A DNA stretch of 64,000 bases from Pseudomonas sp. GD04091 (GTDB taxonomy: Bacteria; Pseudomonadota; Gammaproteobacteria; Pseudomonadales; Pseudomonadaceae). The notes below the pieces were generated by a model. That model was not told where the DNA came from, made no database searches, and saw only the letters and a program-made list of their open reading frames with translations. The position numbers and the translations under genes were made by a program. This document shows, piece by piece, positions 9,310 through 17,634 of the stretch. The stretch spans positions 1 to 64,000 of the forward strand of contig NZ_JAOEBG010000015.1 in NCBI RefSeq assembly GCF_029836165.1. Reading direction: 5' to 3'. Numbering within the stretch: position 1 is the first letter of the stretch; each line of letters starts with the position of its first letter.

Positions 9310-10509
9310 ATGGCCCGACAACCGAAAAAATCCAATTCCAAGCTGTGGTTCCTGGTCCACAGCTGGCTCGCCCTGCCGATCTGGTTCTTCGTCCTGATCG
9401 TCTGCTTCACCGGCATGCTCGCGGTGGTCAGCCAGGAGATCGTCTGGCTGGCCAACGCCGACGTTCGCGCCAGCAAGCCCAGCGACGACGCCGAGCGCCT
9501 GAGCTTCCAGCAGGTGCTCGACGCCATGCACAAGGCCGAGCCGGACATGGCGGTGAGTTCGCTCAGCCAGCCCGACGGCTCGCACTTCGCCCTGCAGGCC
9601 CAGGTCACCTATCCCGACGGCACCAGCCCGACGCTCTACGTCAACCCGTACACCGGCGCGATCCAGGGCAAGAGCCCGGACTTCAACTTCGAGGCCTTCA
9701 CCCGCGCGCTGCACGGCTGGTGGCTGGTGCCGTTCACCAACGGCTACAGCTGGGGCTGGTATCTGGTTTCGCTGCTCGGACTGCCGATGCTGGCCTCGCT
9801 GGTCACCGGCCTGGTCGTCTACAAGAAGTTCTGGCGCGGCTTCTTCAAGCCGGTGCGGCTCAAGCATGGCGCACGCATCTTCTGGGGCGACCTGCATCGC
9901 CTGGCAGGGGTCTGGTCGATCTGGTTCATCGCCGTGATTTCCATCACCGGCACCTGGTTCCTGATCCAGGCGACCCTGGCCGACAACCACATCACCATTT
10001 CCAGCGAGCCGATCGTGCCGGTCATCGCCCGCGAGCAGGTGCCGCAGACCGCCGATGGCAGCCCAGCGCCGCGCATCGACCTGGACGAGGCGGCGCGCAT
10101 CGCCACCCGGACCATTCCCGGCCTGGAGGTGAGCTTCATCTCGCTGCCCTCCACCGCCTACAGCCACTACAGCATGGGCGGCCGCGGCTGGTACCCGCTG
10201 ATGTTCCAGACCGCCGAGATCAACCCCTACACCCGCAGTGTCGACAGCCAGTTCCTGCTTGGCGACCGCACGGCCCTGGAGTTCGTCACCGAATCCATGC
10301 GCCCACTGCACACCGGCGACTTCGGCGGCCTGCCGATCAAGCTGATCTGGTTCTTCTTCGGCCTGGTGCTGACCCTGATGGTGTTCAGCGGTCTGCTGAT
10401 CTGGACCAAGCGCACCGCCCAGGCTACCGCCGCCGCTCTCAAACGTGCCGAGCGCCCGGCCCGGCCCCGCAAGACCCCCGAGCAAACCCCCGTGGAGGCC
10501 CAGCCATGA
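9310..10509 (+). CDS. fpvG: FpvG, PepSY-TM inner-membrane ferripyoverdine reductase
   Basis: 399 residues with the PepSY-associated TM architecture: membrane segments near 13-40, 147-172, 197-222 and 343-367, with two large periplasmic loops. Histidines near the membrane borders (H135 in LHGWW, H196 in GDLHR, H334 in LHTGD) could hold a redox cofactor. In P. aeruginosa FpvG reduces Fe3+ in imported ferripyoverdine so that iron is released in the periplasm and the siderophore is recycled. It is the first gene of the eight-gene unit and is divergent from the NRPS. Its stop overlaps the start of the next gene (ATGA). The start codon has no strong Shine-Dalgarno; it was chosen because the first membrane segment begins just after it. 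Confidence 0.92.
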   Translation: MARQPKKSNSKLWFLVHSWLALPIWFFVLIVCFTGMLAVVSQEIVWLANADVRASKPSDDAERLSFQQVLDAMHKAEPDMAVSSLSQPDGSHFALQAQVTYPDGTSPTLYVNPYTGAIQGKSPDFNFEAFTRALHGWWLVPFTNGYSWGWYLVSLLGLPMLASLVTGLVVYKKFWRGFFKPVRLKHGARIFWGDLHRLAGVWSIWFIAVISITGTWFLIQATLADNHITISSEPIVPVIAREQVPQTADGSPAPRIDLDEAARIATRTIPGLEVSFISLPSTAYSHYSMGGRGWYPLMFQTAEINPYTRSVDSQFLLGDRTALEFVTESMRPLHTGDFGGLPIKLIWFFFGLVLTLMVFSGLLIWTKRTAQATAAALKRAERPARPRKTPEQTPVEAQP

Positions 10510-11045
10510 GCCAGGCGAACACCTTGCCGCACGGCGGCCTGAAGCAGTTCTGGCTCAAGTGGCGCTTCCACCTGAACGCCCTGTTGATCCTCATCCCGCT
10601 GGGCTTCATGCCCAAGTACTTCGCCGACGCCAGCCTGTTCCGCGGCGACAGCGGCCTGGGCGCCAACATCATCCAGGATGTCCAGGTGGGCCGCTGGACC
10701 CTGGACCTGGCCGAGCTGCGCGACGAAGCGCCTCGCGCCGACGGACCGGCGGGGCACTTCAAGATGTTCAGCGCCGCGCTGTGCAAGACCTGCGACGAAG
10801 GCGTCAAGGCCATTTACCTGCGTATCGGCAAGCCACGCAGCCTGCGCGCCGCCGGCACCATCTTCTTCGGCTCGCAGTACCGCATGGGCACCAACCTGCC
10901 GATCCCACCACGCACCCGCCCCGACGCCGACCTGTGGATCACCATCGAAGGCTGGGACGGCAAGATGTACCAGGCCTCGGTCCCGCTGGCCAAGGCATCG
11001 CCGGCCACCGTGGCCTGGCTCGAGAAACAAGGAGGCAAGAAATGA
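10506..11045 (+). CDS. fpvH: FpvH, membrane-anchored partner of the FpvG reductase
   Basis: 179 residues. Residues about 20-40 form one membrane anchor, followed by a periplasmic domain carrying a CKTC motif (C93, C96). The start ATG overlaps the fpvG stop, so translation is coupled. The length, the position between fpvG and fpvJ and the single-anchor layout match FpvH of the P. aeruginosa fpvGHJK operon, whose products assist FpvG in iron release from pyoverdine. The CxxC pair could bind metal or take part in electron transfer; that is inference. The frame stays open far upstream through fpvG without coding meaning. Confidence 0.85.
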   Translation: MSQANTLPHGGLKQFWLKWRFHLNALLILIPLGFMPKYFADASLFRGDSGLGANIIQDVQVGRWTLDLAELRDEAPRADGPAGHFKMFSAALCKTCDEGVKAIYLRIGKPRSLRAAGTIFFGSQYRMGTNLPIPPRTRPDADLWITIEGWDGKMYQASVPLAKASPATVAWLEKQGGKK

Positions 11046-11359
11046 AACAGCTGATGCGCAGGCTCGCCCTGCCCCTCTTGGCCCTGGCCGCCACCCCGGC
11101 GCTGGCGCACAACCCGATGTGCGAATGCACCGAAGCCGGTGAGCAGATCACCTGCAAGGGCGGTTTCTCCGACGGCAGCGGCGCCCCGGGGGTGACCCTG
11201 GACGTGATCGGCTACGACGAGCAGGTGCTGGTCGCCAGCAAGCTCGGTGACGATTCGACCCTGACCTTCAAGCGCCCGGATGGCGAGTTCTACGTGCTGT
11301 TCGATGCCGGCCCCGGCCATGTGGTGGAAGTGGACCACGCCGACATCGGTGCGCCATGA
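11042..11359 (+). CDS. fpvJ: FpvJ, small exported protein of the ferripyoverdine reduction complex
   Basis: 105 residues: a clear signal peptide (cleavage after ALA at about 22) followed by a small domain with three cysteines (C27, C29, C38) and a histidine right at the mature N-terminus. Its start overlaps the fpvH stop and its stop overlaps the fpvK start, both as ATGA. The overlap indicates near-stoichiometric synthesis with FpvG, FpvH and FpvK. Family identity rests on gene order and size, which equal the P. aeruginosa fpvJ position. The mature protein ends in a beta-rich, acidic stretch typical of small periplasmic accessory proteins. Confidence 0.82.
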   Translation: MKQLMRRLALPLLALAATPALAHNPMCECTEAGEQITCKGGFSDGSGAPGVTLDVIGYDEQVLVASKLGDDSTLTFKRPDGEFYVLFDAGPGHVVEVDHADIGAP

Positions 11360-11925
11360 GCCGCGCCCAGGTCGTGCGCCCGGCCGGTGCCGGGCACGAA
11401 ACCCTCTACGTACTGCTGGTCGCGGCGTTGATCCTGATGTTGGCGGCCAGCGTGGTGAGCCTGCGTGGCGAGCGCCAGGACGAGGTGGCCATCGCCGCCC
11501 ACCAGCTCGACGCCCGGCGCGACCTCAACGCCGCCGAGCAGGGCATCCACACCGACCTGTGGGTGGCCGCCGACGAGATCCGCGCGTTGCACGAGGAAAC
11601 CGGCAGCGCGCCCGAGACCCAGGCCCTGGCCGATGAAGGGCTGCCGCCGTTCGTTGCCGATGCCAGCAGCCAGAGCCGCGGCGGCCACCAGTGGTCGCGG
11701 CTGGAGAACAGCACCTACCTGGGTCGCAGCCAGGATGCGCAGGTGGCCGGCAGCTTCCTGATGATCCTCGCGCCCAGCGCCGACACCCCACCCGATATCT
11801 GGCTGCGCCGCGACAGTACCGCCGTGGCGCCGGACGCGCTGGACCGCGACACCCTGATCGCCGCCGGTTGGCAGCAGGTCGTCACCCACTTCGATGCCGG
11901 GGTCACCCGCCAACACCGCCACTGA
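11356..11925 (+). CDS. fpvK: FpvK, single-pass accessory protein of the ferripyoverdine reduction complex
   Basis: 189 residues. An N-terminal membrane helix at about 17-36 is followed by a periplasmic domain of about 150 residues with no recognisable catalytic motif and a His-rich tail (QHRH). Coupling to fpvJ by an ATGA overlap and a 16-base gap to fpvC place it as the last gene of the reductase half of the operon, as fpvK in P. aeruginosa. It probably belongs to a domain family known only from this context. Function beyond supporting FpvG is not visible from the sequence. Confidence 0.8.
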   Translation: MSRAQVVRPAGAGHETLYVLLVAALILMLAASVVSLRGERQDEVAIAAHQLDARRDLNAAEQGIHTDLWVAADEIRALHEETGSAPETQALADEGLPPFVADASSQSRGGHQWSRLENSTYLGRSQDAQVAGSFLMILAPSADTPPDIWLRRDSTAVAPDALDRDTLIAAGWQQVVTHFDAGVTRQHRH

Positions 11926-11941
11926 ACCCAAGGACCCGCCC

Positions 11942-12850
11942 ATGTTCCGCTTCGCCCGCGCCCTGGCGCTGCTTCTGGCCTGCACCCTGCCCGCCCTGAC
12001 GTTCGCCGCCGACGGCAAGCCCCTGCGCATCGGCATCACCCTGCACCCCTACTACAGCTATGTGACCAATATCGTCGGCGACAAGGCCGAAGTGGTGCCG
12101 CTGATCCCCGCCGGTTTCAACCCGCACGCCTATGAACCTCGCGCCGAGGACATCAAGCGCATCGGCAGCCTGGACGTGATCGTGCTCAATGGCGTGGGCC
12201 ACGACGATTTCGCCGACCGCATGATCGCGGCCAGTGAAAAGCCCGACATCAAGACCATCGAATCCAACGGCAACGTGCCGTTGCTGGCCGCCACCGGCAT
12301 TGCCGCGCGCGGCGCCGGCAAGGTGGTCAATCCGCACACCTTCCTGTCGATCAGCGCCACCATCGCCCAGGTCAACAACATCGCCCGCGAGCTGGGCAAG
12401 CTCGACCCGGACAACGCCAAGTTCTACCAGCAGAACGCCCGCGCCTATGCCAAGCGCCTGCGCGCCCTGCGTGCCGAGGCCCTGGCCAAGGTCACCCAGG
12501 CGCCGGACGCGACCTTCCGCGTGGCCACCATCCACGCCGCCTACGACTACCTGGTGCGTGATTTCGGCCTGGAAGTCACCGCCGTGGTGGAACCGGCCCA
12601 CGGCATCGAGCCGAGCCCGGCGCAGTTGAAGAAGACCATCGACCAGCTCAAGACGCTGGACGTGAAGGTGATCTTCTCGGAGATGGACTTCCCGTCGGCC
12701 TATGTCGAGACCATCCAGCGCGAATCCGGTGTACGCATCTATCCGCTGACCCACATTTCCTACGGTGAATACACCCAGGAGAAGTACGAAGTGGAGATGA
12801 AGCGCAACCTCGACACCGTGGTCCAGGCCATCCAGGAGAACCGCGCGTGA
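11942..12850 (+). CDS. fpvC: FpvC, periplasmic metal-binding protein of the ZnuA/TroA type
   Basis: 302 residues with a signal peptide (about 1-23) and the A-1 cluster (ZnuA-like) fold. Candidate metal ligands are H62 in FNPHAYEP, H132 in VNPHTF and H198 in IHAAYDY, with acidic residues around SEMDFP. In P. aeruginosa FpvC is the binding protein that takes iron after reduction of ferripyoverdine. The ATG at 11942 is chosen over a longer frame because it directly begins a Lys/Arg-plus-hydrophobic signal sequence; an upstream ATG would add a non-hydrophobic leader. The stop overlaps the GTG start of the ATPase gene. Confidence 0.9.
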   Translation: MFRFARALALLLACTLPALTFAADGKPLRIGITLHPYYSYVTNIVGDKAEVVPLIPAGFNPHAYEPRAEDIKRIGSLDVIVLNGVGHDDFADRMIAASEKPDIKTIESNGNVPLLAATGIAARGAGKVVNPHTFLSISATIAQVNNIARELGKLDPDNAKFYQQNARAYAKRLRALRAEALAKVTQAPDATFRVATIHAAYDYLVRDFGLEVTAVVEPAHGIEPSPAQLKKTIDQLKTLDVKVIFSEMDFPSAYVETIQRESGVRIYPLTHISYGEYTQEKYEVEMKRNLDTVVQAIQENRA

Positions 12851-13593
12851 CCGCCGCCGCCAACCTCACCGCCGCCTGCGGACCGCGTATCGAGTTCGAC
12901 GGCATCGACCTCACCCTTGGCCGCACGCGCATTCTCGAGAACGTGTGCTTCAGTGTCGCCCCCGGCAGCGTGCATGCCATCGTCGGCCCCAACGGCGGCG
13001 GCAAGAGTTCGCTGATCAAGACCCTGCTCGGGCAGATGCCGCACCAGGGCCAGCTGACCCTGCACTGGCCGGGCGAGCGCGAAGTGATCGGCTATGTGCC
13101 CCAGGCGCTGGAGTTCGACCGTGGCCTGCCGATGACCGTGGATGACTTCATGGCCGCCATGTGCCAGCGTCGCCCGGCGTTCCTCGGCTTGTCCCGGCGC
13201 GTGCGCCCGGCGATCGACGCGGCGCTGGCGCGGGTCGGCATGCTCGACAAGCGCAAGCGGCGCATGGGCGCGCTGTCCGGTGGCGAGCGCCAGCGCGTGC
13301 TGCTGGCCCAGGGGCTGGTTCCCGAGCCGCAGCTGCTGGTACTGGACGAGCCGATGTCGGCCCTCGACGAAGCCGGTATCCAGGTGTTCGAGCAACTGCT
13401 GCACGGCTGGCGCCAGGCCGGTACCACCGTACTGTGGATCGAGCACGACCTGGAAGCGGTGCTGCGCCTGGCCGACCGGGTCACCGGGCTGAGCCGCCAG
13501 GTGCTGTTCGACGCCCCGCCGGCCCAGGCCCTGACCCCCGAACGGCTGCTCGGGCTGTTCTCCGTCCATCCGCGTAGCGAGAGCCTTGCCTGA
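12847..13593 (+). CDS. fpvD: FpvD, ABC transporter ATPase for iron released from pyoverdine
   Basis: 248 residues with a full ABC ATPase set: Walker A GPNGGGKS at 47-54, Q-loop Q86, signature LSGGE at 143-147, Walker B LLVLDEP at 163-169, H-loop H200. It energises the inner-membrane permease FpvE. The start is GTG, overlapping the fpvC stop as GTGA, and the stop overlaps the fpvE ATG as TGATG. Closest functional relatives are ZnuC-type and manganese/zinc ATPases, which agrees with the ZnuA-like binding protein. Placement gives the fpvD assignment. Confidence 0.92.
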   Translation: MTAAANLTAACGPRIEFDGIDLTLGRTRILENVCFSVAPGSVHAIVGPNGGGKSSLIKTLLGQMPHQGQLTLHWPGEREVIGYVPQALEFDRGLPMTVDDFMAAMCQRRPAFLGLSRRVRPAIDAALARVGMLDKRKRRMGALSGGERQRVLLAQGLVPEPQLLVLDEPMSALDEAGIQVFEQLLHGWRQAGTTVLWIEHDLEAVLRLADRVTGLSRQVLFDAPPAQALTPERLLGLFSVHPRSESLA

Positions 13594-14492
13594 TGAGCTT
13601 CGAAACCTTCCGCCAACTGGTCCAGGAATGGGCCAGTGCTGGCTATCTGCCAGAGGCCCTGGCCTACGGCTTCGTGGTCAACGCATTGCTGGCCGGCCTG
13701 ATGATCGGCCCGGTGCTGGGTGGCCTGGGCACACTGGTCGTGGTCAAGCGCTTTGCCTTCTTCTCCGAGGCGGTCGGCCATGCCGCGCTCACCGGGGTGG
13801 CCATCGGCATCCTGCTCGGCGAGCCCTACACCGGCCCGTACGGCAGCCTGTTCGGCTACTGCCTGCTGTTCGGCATCCTGCTCAACTTCCTGCGCAACCG
13901 CACCGGATTGTCCCCCGACACGCTGATCGGCGTGTTCCTCTCGGTGTCGCTGGCCCTGGGCGCGAGCCTGCTGCTGATGCTGGCCGGCAAGATCAACGTG
14001 CACATCCTCGAGAACGTGCTGTTCGGCTCGGTGCTCACCGTCAGCGCCCAGGACCTGGTGGTGCTGGGCATCGTCGCGGTACTGGTGCTGGCGCTGTCCC
14101 TGCCGCTGTACAACCGCATCATGCTGGCCAGCTTCAACCCGCAGCTGGCGGCGGTGCGCGGGGTGGCGGTGAAGACCCTGGACTACCTGTTCGTGGTCCT
14201 GGTGACCCTGGTCACCGTGGCCTCGGTGAAGGTGATCGGCGCGATCCTGGTCGGCGCCCTGCTGGTGATCCCGGCGGCGGCGGCGCGCCTGGTCAGCCAG
14301 TCGCTCAAGGGCTTCTTCTTCATCTCGGTGCTGATCGCCACCCTGAGCACCCTGCTCGGCATCCTGCTGCCGATCGTCTTCGACCTGCCGGTGCCCTCGG
14401 GCGCGGCGATCATCCTGGTCGCCGGCATCTGCTTCGCCCTCGCCGCCCTGGCCCGCGCCCTCGTCCCACGCCTGCAAGGAAACCCGGCATGA
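13593..14492 (+). CDS. fpvE: FpvE, ABC-3 family inner-membrane permease
   Basis: 299 residues, strongly hydrophobic, with about eight membrane helices and the ABC-3 (ZnuB-like) pattern. A conserved-looking region VVKRFAFFSEAVGHAALTG near 50-68 corresponds to the family's loop with His and acidic residues lining the path, and a VKVIGAILVGALLVIPAA segment near 211-228 is typical of the coupling region. It is expected to carry the reduced iron across the inner membrane with FpvC and FpvD. Translationally coupled on both sides (TGATG and ATGA). Confidence 0.9.
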   Translation: MSFETFRQLVQEWASAGYLPEALAYGFVVNALLAGLMIGPVLGGLGTLVVVKRFAFFSEAVGHAALTGVAIGILLGEPYTGPYGSLFGYCLLFGILLNFLRNRTGLSPDTLIGVFLSVSLALGASLLLMLAGKINVHILENVLFGSVLTVSAQDLVVLGIVAVLVLALSLPLYNRIMLASFNPQLAAVRGVAVKTLDYLFVVLVTLVTVASVKVIGAILVGALLVIPAAAARLVSQSLKGFFFISVLIATLSTLLGILLPIVFDLPVPSGAAIILVAGICFALAALARALVPRLQGNPA

Positions 14493-15358
14493 CCCTGAAG
14501 AAACTCACCCTGGCGCTGGCCCTGAGCGGCCTGCCACTGCTGGCCAACGCCACTCAAGTGCTGACCACCCTGCCGGTGACCCACAGCCTGGCCAGCGCGT
14601 TGCTCGACGGCACCTCGGTGCAGCTCGAGCGCGCGGCCCCCGCCAACCTGCCGGCCAGCCGCCAGCCGTCGTACTTCAGCGGCCGCGGCGGCGCCAGCCT
14701 GCAGAAGGTGGCGCAGCAGGCCGACGCGGTGATCGGCGTGCGCTCGATCTGGCGTGACGATCCGCTCTACCCCATGGCCCGGCGCAGCAACATCCGCATC
14801 GTCGAGATCGACGCCGCGCGCCCGGTGGACGGCGCCCTGCCCGGTATCGCGGTCAAGGGCGAGGAAGCCTTCGCCGCCTACCCCTGGCTCAACCCGACCA
14901 ACCTGGGGCGCATGGCCGATGTCGTGGCCAACGACCTGGAGCGCCTGTCGCCGGCGGACAAGGCAAAGATCCAGGCCAACCTGGCCGCCCTCAAGCGGCA
15001 GATGCTGGAACTGACCGCCAGCAGTCAGACGCAACTGGCCAAGGTGGACAACCTGAGCGTGGTCAGCCTGTCCGAGCGTCTGGGCTACCTGGCCAGCGGG
15101 CTGAACCTGGACGTGGTCGAGCAGCCGCTGCCCGCCGATGACAAGTGGGACGACGCCAGCCTCAAGGCGCTGGGCGACACCCTCCAGACCCAGGACGTGG
15201 CGCTGGTGTTGCACCATCGCCAGCCAGACGCCAAGGTCGCCGAAGTGATCGCGGCTTCGGGTGCCAGGCTGCTGGTGGTCGAGAGCGACCCGGACGATAC
15301 GGTGGCCGGGCTCAAGGCCAGCGTCGCGCAGGTGGTGAAGGCGCTGGGACAAGGCTGA
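14489..15358 (+). CDS. fpvF: FpvF, second periplasmic binding protein of the pyoverdine iron system
   Basis: 289 residues with a signal peptide (about 1-21, ending ANA). The fold is distantly ZnuA-like but most of the metal-ligand histidines of FpvC are absent; the mature part begins with a TTLPVTHS segment. In P. aeruginosa FpvF is the partner that binds pyoverdine and interacts with FpvC. Having two binding proteins for one ABC pair is characteristic of this operon. Its start overlaps the fpvE stop, and a strong palindrome follows 11 bases after its stop, marking the operon end. Confidence 0.85.
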   Translation: MTLKKLTLALALSGLPLLANATQVLTTLPVTHSLASALLDGTSVQLERAAPANLPASRQPSYFSGRGGASLQKVAQQADAVIGVRSIWRDDPLYPMARRSNIRIVEIDAARPVDGALPGIAVKGEEAFAAYPWLNPTNLGRMADVVANDLERLSPADKAKIQANLAALKRQMLELTASSQTQLAKVDNLSVVSLSERLGYLASGLNLDVVEQPLPADDKWDDASLKALGDTLQTQDVALVLHHRQPDAKVAEVIAASGARLLVVESDPDDTVAGLKASVAQVVKALGQG

Positions 15359-15369
15359 GGCCCCTCACG

Positions 15370-15389
15370 GGAGCGGGCCGGCCCGCTCC
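15370..15389 (+). terminator. Palindrome closing the fpv operon
   Basis: A perfect 20-base GC-rich palindrome that can fold into an 8-base stem with a four-base loop, 11 bases after the fpvF stop. The downstream bases TGTTGTG are only partly T-rich, so it may be a weak intrinsic terminator or a REP-like element. Its half resembles the GGAGCGGGC core seen in other repeats of this window. Confidence 0.5.
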
Positions 15390-15448
15390 TGTTGTGCCTT
15401 CGCTTGCAGTAAACTCCCGAGCCTTACCTTGCGCCCAAGGCTCCTCCC

Positions 15449-15928
15449 ATGCCCCGCCTGACGAAACTGCTGCTGCCCCTCCTGCTGCTCGGCACCCTCG
15501 CCGCCTGCGACCAGAAGCCCACCCGCGAGGAGAAGATCCTCGCCAACCTGCCGCTGCAGGAAGCCTACGATCACAATATCGAGCGCATGGCCGGCCTGCT
15601 GGCGATGACCCACACCCGGGTTCCCCAAGACACGATCAAGGACGTGCTGCGCAAGCACCTGACCGTCGAGGACCAGCGCCAGGACCTGTTCAAGCTCTAC
15701 AGCGAAGAGCATTTCACCGACGCCGAATTCGACACCATCGCCCAGGCCACCCACGACCCGGCCCGGGCCAAGGCGCTGGGCGACACCGATGAGGGCAAGC
15801 GCCTGAGCGAAAAGCTCACCGCCCTGATGCGTGAAAGCGCCCGCGACCCGAAGGTGCAGGCGCTGGCGGAGCAACGCATGCAACAGGTCGAGGACGAACT
15901 GCAGGCGCTGCAACAGGCAGCCCCCTGA
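15449..15928 (+). CDS. Small lipoprotein of unknown function
   Basis: 159 residues beginning with a lipoprotein signal (lipobox LAAC, Cys at residue 20). The mature part is helical and highly charged, with repeated patterns such as KLYSEEHFTDAEFD that resemble the DUF2059 group of small exported proteins, though the match is not strong enough to name. It ends with a Gln/Glu-rich helix. It stands alone between the fpv terminator and a diguanylate cyclase on the same strand. Likely an envelope-anchored protein; no catalytic motif is visible. Confidence 0.75.
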   Translation: MPRLTKLLLPLLLLGTLAACDQKPTREEKILANLPLQEAYDHNIERMAGLLAMTHTRVPQDTIKDVLRKHLTVEDQRQDLFKLYSEEHFTDAEFDTIAQATHDPARAKALGDTDEGKRLSEKLTALMRESARDPKVQALAEQRMQQVEDELQALQQAAP

Positions 15929-16004
15929 ACGCCCTATCCACCTCCTGATTCCCCTTGGTGGCATATGGCCTTTACGAGTAAGGTAGCCCTCTCTTCTTCG
16001 TCCA

Positions 16005-17597
16005 GTGAGATCAGGATTGCCACACGCCAAGCATGGACTGCGCCTGGACCTGCGCACGCTCATACTCGTTCTCTGCGCGCTCACCGCCGTGGTGATGCTG
16101 CTGACCAGCTATTTCGCCAGCTATCGGGTGCAGCGCCAGTTGCTGATCGATCATTCGCTGGAGGCCAACCGCGTCTATGCCGCCAAGCTGGCCGCCATTG
16201 CCGAGACATTCCTAGGTAACGCCCTGCAACAGCTGGCTTTCAGTGCCGGGGTGCAGGGCCGGCAGTCCCACGACGGGGCGGCCATGCAGGCCGAGACCGA
16301 GCGCCTGCTGAACCAGAGCAGCGCGTTCAACTCCACCTTCCTGGTGGATGCCCAGGGTATCCTGCGTGCCATCTCGCCAGCACCCCTGCGCCATCTCACC
16401 GGCACGCCGTCCAACTCCCCCGGTGCCCAGCAGGCCTTGCGCGAGCGGCGCACGCTGGTGTCGACGCCGTTCCTGTCGGCGGCCAACAACCTGGTGGTGG
16501 TGCTGTCGCAGCCGATCTTCGATGCCCAAGGCCGCTACCTCGGCTACGTCGGCGGCAGCCTGTACCTGCGCGAGCGCAATATCCTCAACAGCCTTCTGGG
16601 CGAGCATTTCTACAAGGATGGCTCCTACCTCTATGTGGTCGATCGCAACCGCCGGCTGCTCTACCACCCCGATGGCGAGCGGGTCGGCACGCAGGTCGCC
16701 GGCAATGCGCTGGTCGATGAACTGGCCACCCGGGACAGCGGTACGCGGCGGGTCGTCAACAGCCAGGGCGTGGAGATGCTGGCCGGTTTCGCCAGCGTGC
16801 CCAGCAGCGGCTGGAGCATCGTCGCCCAGCAACCGCTGGCCGCGACCGTGGCGCCGCTGCGGCACCTGATTCTCAGTGTGGTGGGGATCTCCGCCCCTCT
16901 GGCGCTGCTGGGCAGCCTGCTGCTGTGGTGGCTGGCGCTGATCATCGTCCGTCCGCTCTGGCGCCTGGCCGCTGCCGCGCGCAGCCTGGACCGCGCCGGC
17001 ACCGCCGAACGCCTGCATCAGGTGCCAGCCTGGTACTTCGAGGCCGCCGAGCTCAAGCGTGCCCTGCTGTTCGGCCTGAACCTGCTGCACGAGCGCATCG
17101 GCCGGCTCAACCGGGATGCCCAGACCGATCCGTTGACCGGGCTGGTCAACCGTCGCGGGCTGGAAGCCACGCTGGCAGAGCTGCAGGCCGAAGGGCGAGA
17201 CTTTGCCGCCATCGTGCTGGACGTCGATCATTTCAAGCGGGTCAACGACGAACATGGACACGCGGTGGGCGATACGGTGCTGCAGCGCTTGGCCGATCTC
17301 ATGCGCCGAAACTGCCGCACAGGCGACCTGCTGTGCCGTACCGGAGGTGAAGAGTTTCTCATGCTGCTGCCCGGAGCCAGTCGTGAAGTGGCCAACGCAG
17401 TTGCAGAGCGCCTGCGTTCATCCGTCCAGCAAACCCCCGTTGCGCCGGTCGGCAATGTGACCATTTCGCTGGGCGTCGCACACTGGAGGGCCGCTGCCCA
17501 GGAGGCTCCGCCAGCAGCGCTGAGCAGAGCAGACAATGCGCTGTATGTGGCGAAACAGAGCGGTCGAAATCAAGTTTTCGAAATGCTGGTCGACTAG
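16005..17597 (+). CDS. Membrane diguanylate cyclase with periplasmic CACHE-type sensor
   Basis: 530 residues from a GTG start. A membrane helix at about 15-37 is followed by an extracytoplasmic dCACHE-like sensor (about 40-280, with LVVVLSQPIFDAQGRYLGYV typical of the fold), a second helix at about 285-312, a short linker and a GGDEF domain. The active motif is GGEEF at 447-451, and the product-inhibition I-site RTGD at 438-441 sits exactly five residues before it. It should therefore make c-di-GMP and be feedback-inhibited. The start is uncertain: no good ribosome site precedes the GTG, and a TTG 12 bases later is an alternative. Confidence 0.88.
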   Translation: MRSGLPHAKHGLRLDLRTLILVLCALTAVVMLLTSYFASYRVQRQLLIDHSLEANRVYAAKLAAIAETFLGNALQQLAFSAGVQGRQSHDGAAMQAETERLLNQSSAFNSTFLVDAQGILRAISPAPLRHLTGTPSNSPGAQQALRERRTLVSTPFLSAANNLVVVLSQPIFDAQGRYLGYVGGSLYLRERNILNSLLGEHFYKDGSYLYVVDRNRRLLYHPDGERVGTQVAGNALVDELATRDSGTRRVVNSQGVEMLAGFASVPSSGWSIVAQQPLAATVAPLRHLILSVVGISAPLALLGSLLLWWLALIIVRPLWRLAAAARSLDRAGTAERLHQVPAWYFEAAELKRALLFGLNLLHERIGRLNRDAQTDPLTGLVNRRGLEATLAELQAEGRDFAAIVLDVDHFKRVNDEHGHAVGDTVLQRLADLMRRNCRTGDLLCRTGGEEFLMLLPGASREVANAVAERLRSSVQQTPVAPVGNVTISLGVAHWRAAAQEAPPAALSRADNALYVAKQSGRNQVFEMLVD

Positions 17598-17634
17598 TTC
17601 TCCAACCCCTGGCTGCCCATTTTGGAGACTTGGC

